64,000 bases of DNA from Scolanthus callimorphus (Eukaryota > Cnidaria > Anthozoa > Actiniaria > Edwardsiidae). This document shows positions 57,601 to 64,000 of the stretch, one piece after another; position 1 is the stretch's first letter, and every line of letters begins with the position of its first letter. The stretch is taken from the NCBI GenBank assembly GCA_033964015.1, contig CM066923.1, positions 25,680,168 to 25,744,167 on the forward strand, read 5' to 3'. The notes under the pieces are model-generated. The model worked only from the letters and a program-made list of their open reading frames with translations, made no database searches and was not told the origin of the DNA. The translations under genes were made by a program, and so were the position numbers.

Positions 57601-60600
57601 TGAATTGCATCGTAGCTAGAACATGTAGATTTGCATGGCCAAATCAAAGTGAAGGATTGACCAAAATAACTTATTTGAAAGCAAATAAACATTCCCCGGG
57701 GGGTGGGGACAGGTTCCAGAATCAAAACCAGTCAAATCCACCACCCCCTCGGAACAGACTCTTGTTTTAAATGCTTTAAACCCCCACGATAACCCCACCC
57801 TTCCCTGGGTCCCTAGGGGTGAGGGTGGGGGTTTCAATTGACTAGTGCATTACTCACGAAGAATCCAAAACAAATTGAAACACAGGTCAAAAGTTTTCAA
57901 GAAATAACTTATAATAGATAGCTATCAATAGATAGAATAAATTAATCAATTCTATAAATCAATGAATGGCCAAAACACAGTTGAAAGTCTATGATCATCT
58001 TTTCTAAATCGTACGGCCGAGGAATCAAATTCCCTGAAGAGATCGTCTAGTCAGAGAAACAAAAAAACATTCTTACCAAGAGCTTGCAGTTTAATCCACT
58101 TCATACTGAATGTTTCTCCAACTCCAGCGAACAGTGAGTTTCCAATCCACACCGCACCCATTATATCCGTGACTTTCAAAGCTATTTCATGTCTTTAGGG
58201 AGTTGAAGAACCCACAAAACACGGCAAAACACGAAAACTCCCGCGCTCGATTTTGGGCGCCATTGTTGTTGTACTGTAACTCGTGACAAACGTTTCAGTT
58301 CCTGTGAACACTTTCGCATTCAGTGGAGAAGTAGAACATATGTCTAATTAAATAGAATTGCAGCCTGTAATTTTTCCTCGTGAAAACGACTCCTCTCGAA
58401 AACAAACAGAGCAGGCTATCGTGTGTAGGAACTCAGTACAACTTTACTTCTTGCCGCTTCGGGTCACGTGGTGGTGATGAACAAAGACGTTTGTCACTAG
58501 AAACTTTGAAAGTTTATTTCCGCTTCCTGTAAAGTGAAGTGATTTAGAAGAGAGATCCAATTATACCACGCTCGGTGTCGGCGCTCGTCAGGCGTTTGTC
58601 GTTCAAGGGCTTCAAGGTACCGAAAGCTTCTGTTTCAAAAAAATAGTGTTAGTCCATAGGGGAACAAACGAAACCGTTTCCATGTTAATCCTCGACTATT
58701 ACGAGTAGTCTCAAAAAAGATATGATGGAAAAGAACCGGCCGCGGATGCCTCTCTTTGGTGGTTTACTTTCTGCTCTGATCACATGCTTTGCCCGGCTTC
58801 TTCCCCTTCTTCCCGGGCGCAATTCCGTCTAGGTCTCTCTGAGAGTCTCTGGTGCTTCCATTTCTTTCTGCTTTCTGCTCTTCTACTAGAGATAATTTTA
58901 ACCAAATTTATCATTCTCGATCCCTTCCTCATCCAATGTTTGTATTCTATAGCACGGTTCTGCAGTTAGCTGTCATTTCTCGGCCTTGAAACTCCGACTG
59001 GAAGAATTCCAGGAGCAAGCCGGCAAAGAAAATACTCCAACTTGATTATTATTCCCCATTCTACCAAATCTTTGGATTCCATCCATGGCTTCTTTTCGGG
59101 CATTTCTCCTTTGAGTAATTATTGTAGGTCGTTTTATTCAGCCGCTAGCAGCCCTGTAGTCTTTTTTGGATGTTGCCAAAATGCTGGTATTTGTGCCTGC
59201 GATTTTACCTTTCACGTGAGCATCAGCATCCCCCCCCCCCCCCCCCCCTGACAACGCGCCCCTCCCCCGGTAGTTGAGCACTCCCTCCTCCCTCCTGACA
59301 ACGCGCCCCTCCCCCAGTGAGTTGAGCATGCTTGACGTCACAATAGGGCTATTGTGACGTCAGGCTTCAGGAACACGTACAACATCCGGGCTTCTGAGAC
59401 GTCCAAAAATCGGATCGACCCCTAGCAATTTCCACAGGTTACTCAATAAATTCACACAGGGTACCCAATACTATATTTGCAGTTTTTGACGCTGTTTTCT
59501 TAGGTATGGAGCTCCGCTATTAGTTTGCTTAGTCAATTACGTGCTCGTTGGTGAAACTAATTACTTCAAAATCAACGAACCCTGTGTGAAACACATGGCG
59601 ACTCCTGTGGAATTTCCAAGTCCCTCGATGGGGGGGGGGGGGGGGGGGTACGGTTCTATACTTATGTAAATATTTTTACACGGTTCCAATAAATCTATGC
59701 TATGCCATGCCATGCCATGCCATGCCATGCCATGCTATGCCATGCTATGCTACCTTATGTTTCAGTTTCGGAGAACATACATATATTTTAAAGGGGTTGC
59801 AATAAAAAAGTCAGCTTTCGACGCAATTTGGGTGTCACATATGAGCTTCTGTTTATCAGTAGCATTGACAACAGTCGTGAAGGATTTCCAGCCGGCTATT
59901 GTACCAATACAAGCAGTTACAACCCTTACAATAGCGACCGCTGGACAGATGAACATCACCGACAACTCAACCCTTCAGTGCCGGTTTAACGACATGTCTA
60001 TGCCTGCTGTCATCCGAGAGGGACTAGTAACGTGTGACACTCCACCAATGAGAGACACGGATAAGGTAGCGCTACATCTGGATGTCGATGGCAAGTTGTA
60101 CAAAGCAAAGAAACCGCTACGTTTCCATGGTGAGACAATATAAATATCACCAGACAATAAATTCAATGTAGCACCTTATCGATCATCATAATCCATCATC
60201 ATCACCATCGCCCCTCGTCATCACAGCGGACAATATATTCCATACTCATCCCTTACTAATTCCCATTCGTGTTATTCCTAATCCTCGCGCCCTCCAGCAC
60301 TCTTCAACCCTTACACATCATTCAACGCCCTTTACCCATCACTCCTCACCCTTTAGACATCAATAATCGCCCCCTCCTCACCCCTTACACATCACTCTTC
60401 ACACCTTGTAGATCCCTCTTCACTCCTTACACATCACTCCTCGCCCCTAGCTTACACATCACTCCTCGCACCTTTCCCATCACTCCTCGCCCCTTACACA
60501 TCACTCTTCACCCCTTACACATCCCTCTTCAACCTTTACACATCACTGCTCAACCCTTACACATCACTCATCACCCCTTACACATCTCTCATCATCCCTT

Positions 60601-63480
60601 ACACATCACTCCTCGCCCCTTACACATCACTCCTTGCACCTTTCCCATCACTCCTCACCCCTTACACATCACTCTTCACCCCTTACACATCCTTCTTCAC
60701 CCCTTACACATCATGCTCACCCCTTACACATCACTGCTCACCCCTTACACATCACTCATCACCCCTTACACATCTTTCATCATCCCTTACACATCACTCA
60801 TCACCCCTTACACATCACTCATCACCCCTTACACATCACTTCATCCCTTACACATCACTCCTGATCCCTTACATATCACTCCTCATGCCTTGCACATCAC
60901 CTCTCATCCCTTCCCCATCACTCATCATCCCGTACACATCACTCATCACCCCTTACCATCACTGCTCGCCCCATACACATCACTCCTTATACCTTACACA
61001 TCACTCATCATCCCTTAACCATCTCTTATCATCCCTTACCCATCACTTGTCGCCCCTTTCCCATCACTCCTCGCCCCTTTTCCATCCCTCCTAACGCCTT
61101 ACACATCTCTCTTCGTTCCTTAACCCATCACTCCTTATCACTGATATATCTCTCCTCATCCCTTACCTATCACTTATTGCCCCTTTCCCATCACTCACCT
61201 CACTCCATACCCATCACTCGTCATCCCATTCCCATCACTTGCCGTTACCCATCACTTCTCACCTCTCAGACTCAAGTTGTATTAGTCCGTCCGTGATTCC
61301 AGTTCCAATGCCAAACACTTGTCACTGTGTATTGGGTGGCATTTTATGGCGCGCACTTTAAAGTACCCATTTTGTCGTTCTCGAAAACAGAGCTCCCTGG
61401 CTCGTGACCTCACGGGGTGGGCTCTGTTGCGGACATTGAAGGACCTTTGCTGATTGGCAGACTTTGAAAGTTGGAGCACGAGCTGAAATATATTTCCCTC
61501 ATCCGATCTGTTCAAATCGCCCACATCTTGGGTGCATTTAATTAATGTTGAAGCCTAAGAGCAATAGATTTCCAGTGGTACCGTAACTTCGATTCCCCTT
61601 GAATTGTGTATATATATTTGACTGATTGGCAGACCCATTCAAAGTTGTGAGTATCTCTCCTGCAACCGCCACTCCTGGTCAGCGGCTTAGTATAAAGATC
61701 AGAGGGATCACGTGTGAACAGTGGATGGTGTTCTACGTTAGGTTCCAGTCTCCAGACGCGGTCAAAAAGACACAGCAAGGTGCCTGTGTTAACGAGACGG
61801 TCACGTGTTATATCCCAGCTTTCCCTGCGCGTACACCACTTCGCGTGGGTGTCACATTAAGCAACCGCATAGTGGAGTGGTCAGCGGATAAACTCAGAAT
61901 ACAGTGTGAGTAGCCATGGTAACGTTCATTGGGTTCGTCTCACCTTGCAGTGCGCAAGGGATTGTTTGTTAAAACGAATTTAACGCTCCTAGGTCCATCG
62001 AGAGAGCTTCTGAAGTTTTTGAAAGCAGAAAGTAGATTTACCACCGTATGCATTGCTACGCGACCCTCAAATTCACTGTTACGATTGGCGATTCTCAGCA
62101 AAAGGAATTGTACTGTCAATCTTCTTGAGCCAGAAAGTTTATAATTCTAGGCCAGAAAGCCAAAGGGTAGCATACAATATTTTAGTTGATTTTACAATCC
62201 ATGTCGACCCAGTGAAGTAACCAAATCCAACGTTTTGTTTGGTTGACAGTTAAAAATCGCCCATCGCAACAGTGAATTATGAGGTCGCGTAGCAATGCAT
62301 ACCCTCGTACAAGTCAACTCTCGCTCAACTGCAATATTTTGATAAACTTTTTGGATCGCAACAAACATATTGTGGAACAAAAATTGTTCGATCTGATTAG
62401 CTACATTATAGCAAGAAATCTGAAGAAATCAGCTTGGAGATTTCAAACAAGCTTGAACAGGCCATCCAGTTGCTTATATCAAATCTCATCACACTTTCAG
62501 ACTCCGTGGATGCAATAAAAAGCTCCCTCAAGAATCTTGTGGCGGACATCTCTCAAAAAGGCGCATTCAGCTTCATCGTAGTTGTGAGAGACAAATTTCA
62601 GAATGCAATTTATTTAGGAAACCAGACACAAGCTGCCAGTGGTCTGTCAGTCCAGTATGCTCCTTACAAACAGAGAAGCAATCTGGTATTCTTGAGCTGT
62701 GCTGTTGCAATTACCGGGCATGGAAATGGAAGCGCCTTTAAGGTACAATGCGCAGGCGCGAAGCAAGAGCATATCATGGCCTATGTGTCCATAAATAATG
62801 TCCCCGTGGGAGGAAAGGACGCATATGAGGTTAAAACTACTCTTTGTCCTGGCAAGAAAACCTGTCATGGTATGTATTGTAGAGGGATAATTACAAAAAC
62901 GAAAAGTAAGGCCCGTTTTAAACGTCGAACTTTGTCCTGTCGCACTAAATTGACTGCGTGTTTTAGCCAGTAAAAACAAGTAATATAGCCTGTCTGGCGA
63001 ATGGAGACGATCTCAGCCCTGATTTTAGAAGCGCTGGAAGGATTCGAAATTGTAATTTAGCGCGGCAATAGCGCGGCGTTGATACGGCCGTTCCTGGTGC
63101 AAATGAGCTCGACACAATAGCTCTAACTAACTAAACAATGGGGAATTGACATTATAGGAGCGACCAAGGTTCGACGTCTAAAAGTGGCCTAACATTGCCT
63201 TAAAACATATCAAGCAATACCATAACAAAATTTGCCGGTTTTATTAGAGGAAGAGCCATTCCCTGTGGGAGGTATTGTTGGAATTTGCCTGGGACTGATA
63301 ACCCTGGTACTGTTGCTATCGGCATTACTCTATTGGAGAAGGCGCCACACCGTACGTTCGGTGAACCTTCCACAGGGTTCCCAATATAAAGTGAATTATG
63401 CAGCGGAGGAGGACGAGGAAGTGGAGGAGATTGAAATGGACGTCGGTCATCAGTTGGATATCAAGCAAACCAAGTATCAG
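51596..63480 (+). CDS. Gene C: paralogue with divergent membrane-proximal half, 3' partial
   Basis: The exons are 51596-51674, 59863-60129, 61633-61905, 62501-62869 and 63248-63480. All five are in frame and their phases join perfectly. The tail exon lies past the window. The architecture equals A and B. Exon 1, exon 2, intron 2 and the first half of exon 3 are nearly identical to B. From about 61780 onward the coding sequence diverges, and exon 4 keeps only the motif pattern (GLSVQYAPYKQ, EHIMAYVSINNVPVGGKDAY, TTLCPGKKTC). Exon 5 keeps FPVGGIVGICLG and a WRRRH stop but has a longer juxtamembrane stretch with QYKVNYAAEEDEEVEEIEM. Intron 1 holds R1, a foldback and a 4.7-kb insertion. C is the only copy without frame damage, which makes it the best template for the domain structure. 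Confidence 0.8.
52768..53300. mobile_element. R1 repeat, inverted, in gene C intron 1
   Basis: Reverse complement of 20520-21300 without the nested insertion, so it acts as the empty site (gtgacattaacacat). It ends in a poly-G tract near 53290. A gtgacgtcac box lies at about 53177. Confidence 0.7.
53937..54351. mobile_element. Foldback element, empty site at about 41664
   Basis: Arms containing attgattaataat, agatatgaattttcaaaact and tttttacaagaaat mirror each other around 54140. Gene B intron 1 reads gcggaaccagaatgagtgc straight through at the same place. Flanking TA is possible. Confidence 0.65.
55076..55275. repeat. Inverted repeat within the 4.7-kb insertion
   Basis: cccagggtcttgtgg, caagatggcggttgg and ctgagtcacatgacc are mirrored by ggtcatgtgactcagcctcc, caaccaccattttg and agaagaccctggg. 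Confidence 0.7.
55397..55917. mobile_element. Foldback rich in cctaacag words
   Basis: The outer arms gtcaaggaataggacaggga and ttcttgttaggg are mirrored at 55880-55917. Inside are many ctgttagggctgttagg units on both strands and a three-fold ataatatgtgccccgcc block. Confidence 0.65.
57318..57847. mobile_element. 530-bp element with CACTAGTCAATTG termini
   Basis: The terminal inverted repeats cactagtcaattgaaacccc and their complement ending caattgactagtg extend into a C-rich/G-rich arm of about 50 bp. No target duplication is clear. The CACTA start recalls CACTA-type ends, but the assignment is open. Confidence 0.6.
58077..58161 (-). CDS. Possible orphan first exon on the minus strand
   Basis: Reads MGAVWIGNSLFAGVGETF followed by SMKWIKLQAL, with a strong donor g|gtaaga at 58076. 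An upstream short frame (MAPKIERGSFRVLP...) starts in an atggcgcc box near 58263, like the 5' end of a housekeeping-type gene. No later exon was recognised. It may be a captured host fragment. Confidence 0.3.
59250..59325. repeat. Direct repeat next to a poly-C tract
   Basis: ctgacaacgcgcccctccccc and gttgagca occur twice, about 46 bp apart, right after a poly-C run at 59230-59248. Confidence 0.7.
59333..59362. promoter_or_regulatory. Perfect 30-bp palindrome with two CRE sites
   Basis: tgacgtcacaatag, then gg, then ctattgtgacgtca: the arms are exact complements, and each outer end is the CREB/ATF octamer TGACGTCA. It lies near the right end of the 4.7-kb insertion, about 500 bp before gene C exon 2. 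Function is inferred only from the motif. Confidence 0.6.
59693..59752. repeat. (GCCAT/GCTAT)n microsatellite in gene C intron 1
   Basis: About twelve pentamers of tgcca or tgcta, absent from gene B at the equivalent place. Confidence 0.9.
59863..60129 (+). CDS. Gene C exon 2, IPT/TIG-like domain 1
   Basis: 267 nt, intact, near-identical to B exon 2 but with GLVTCDTPP as in A. Acceptor cagtag, donor gtgagac. Confidence 0.8.
60301..61266. repeat. 21-bp minisatellite in gene C intron 2
   Basis: Same family as 42866-44088 (caccccttacacatcactcat type) with fewer units and different variant order, so the arrays have changed since duplication. Confidence 0.95.
61633..61905 (+). CDS. Gene C exon 3, IPT/TIG-like domain 2
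   Basis: 273 nt, intact. By eye the first 150 nt differ from B at about four positions and the last 123 nt at about seventeen. It encodes YIPAFPARTPLRVGVTLSNR where B has YIPEFPARTTLRVGITLSGR. Confidence 0.8.
62501..62869 (+). CDS. Gene C exon 4, divergent membrane-proximal domain
   Basis: 369 nt, intact, acceptor cacactttcag, donor gtatgtat. It shares with A/B the frame VDAxKSSLxNLxAD, the four cysteines and GAFxF. The same frame stays open for 100 nt upstream (62401-62500) and reads as a heptad-like SEEISLEISNKLEQAIQLL, so a longer or extra exon is possible. Confidence 0.75.
62905..63125. repeat. Dispersed repeat in gene C intron 4
   Basis: Inverted relative to the copy at 18785-19015: tatagcctgtctggcga, agcgctggaagg and tgcaaatgagctcg. 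Confidence 0.7.
63248..63480 (+). CDS. Gene C exon 5, transmembrane helix and juxtamembrane region
   Basis: 233 nt, ends in phase 0 at tatcag|gtatagc. EEEPFPVGGIVGICLG is followed by LITLVLLLSALLYWRRRH, then NLPQGSQYKVNYAAEEDEEV. Two tyrosines are present here that A and B lack. Confidence 0.8.
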
Positions 63481-63519
63481 GTATAGCGGATATACATTAC
63501 CATTGCTCTCCCCTATTGC

Positions 63520-63735
63520 CTCACCGCTGTTCAGCATTACTCTCCCCTGCTCACCCTTGCCCACCACTGTTCAACATTACTCTACCCCTGCTAACTCTTG
63601 CCCATCCTCCCTCACCTTAGCCCACCCCTGCTCACCATTGTTCAGCATTACTCTACCCCTGCTAACTCTTGCCCATCCTCCCTCACCTTAGCCCACCCCT
63701 GCTCACCACTGTTCAGCATTACTCTCCCCTGCTTC
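63520..63735. repeat. Minisatellite of about 71 bp in gene C intron 5
   Basis: About three units with gttcagcattactctacccc, tgctaactcttgcccatcct and ccctcaccttagcccacc. Not found in A or B. Confidence 0.85.
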
Positions 63736-64000
63736 GGGGGTGGAAGATGAATACTTTGCAAGCCATAATTTGCAAGGTTAAAATGGTACGGATTACCGTC
63801 GGAAAGACCCAATTTTCACTCTAAAAGGTACCTGCCAAAAAATAATTTCCACCGTAAAAATACTCCTCGGTCCTAAAAACCTTTTCAGCGTATCCATTTA
63901 AAAAAAAACTTAAAATACAGGCTTTTATTCAACGTACCGTTTTAATTTTCGTTCAGAGAACCCCTACAAAATACAGGATCGCCTATTTTAACCCCTAAAA
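63736..64000. mobile_element. Partial TTTTAGGG-type element at the window edge
   Basis: Contains ccctaaaa-type words (ggtcctaaaaacc, aacccctaaaa) similar in reverse to the elements at 22018 and 31206. It runs off the edge, so its boundaries are unknown. Confidence 0.35.

Larger units (their letters stand above)
54851..59522. mobile_element. 4.7-kb insertion with GGAGCTCC termini in gene C intron 1
   Basis: Gene B intron 1 (42121-42165) reads across the site, so this is a clear insertion. The left end is taatatatagatttaggcac followed by tgcctaaaagcggagctccc. The right end is ggagctccgctatta. It matches the element at 27813-32284 in opposite orientation. Several foldbacks lie inside, along with a first-exon-like stretch on the minus strand (58077-58161). 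No transposase recognised. Confidence 0.6.

Overview
Animal genomic DNA, most likely from a cnidarian and probably an anthozoan such as a stony coral. The reasons are a giant EGF/Lin-12-Notch mosaic protein, phase-1 exon modules with IPT/TIG-like folds, GT-AG introns, and very dense foldback elements, microsatellites and poly-G/C tracts. No database search was possible, so the species is inference. I see no bacterial genes, rRNA, CRISPR array or reverse transcriptase.

Layout. (1) 1668-16883, minus strand: most of one giant extracellular gene. From N to C terminus it encodes about 2,100 residues of repeated beta-rich modules I do not recognise, an amphipathic helical stretch, an EGF and a PKD domain, two PSI modules, an EGF plus a LysM, one Lin-12/Notch repeat (LNR), more EGFs, ten tandem LNRs and some 16-19 EGF domains. 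It runs off the left edge through a splice donor at 1667. Its frame changes roughly 35 times by single-base indels. (2) 17000-26900: a repeat field with a 481-bp tandem duplication, hairpins, foldback elements and microsatellites. (3) 26908-63480, plus strand: three tandem genes (A, B, C) for type I membrane proteins. Each has a signal-peptide exon, two IPT/TIG-like exons, a cysteine-containing exon of unknown fold, a transmembrane exon and, in A and B, a long acidic proline-rich cytoplasmic exon. C's tail exon lies beyond the right edge.

The three copies date each other. B and C share leader exon and promoter region, while A has a different leader. A and B share the membrane-proximal and tail exons, while C diverges from the middle of exon 3 onward. 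Several mobile elements sit in one copy with the matching empty site in another, including a 1.8-kb TTAA-flanked palindromic element in B and a 4.7-kb insertion in C. The array therefore looks like a young receptor-like family shaped by unequal crossing-over or gene conversion and by element insertion. A signalling or recognition role is inferred only from architecture.

Limits: single-base indels, several in homopolymers, break the giant gene and genes A and B, but not the five exons of C. Uncorrected assembly errors are the simplest explanation, though real decay cannot be excluded.
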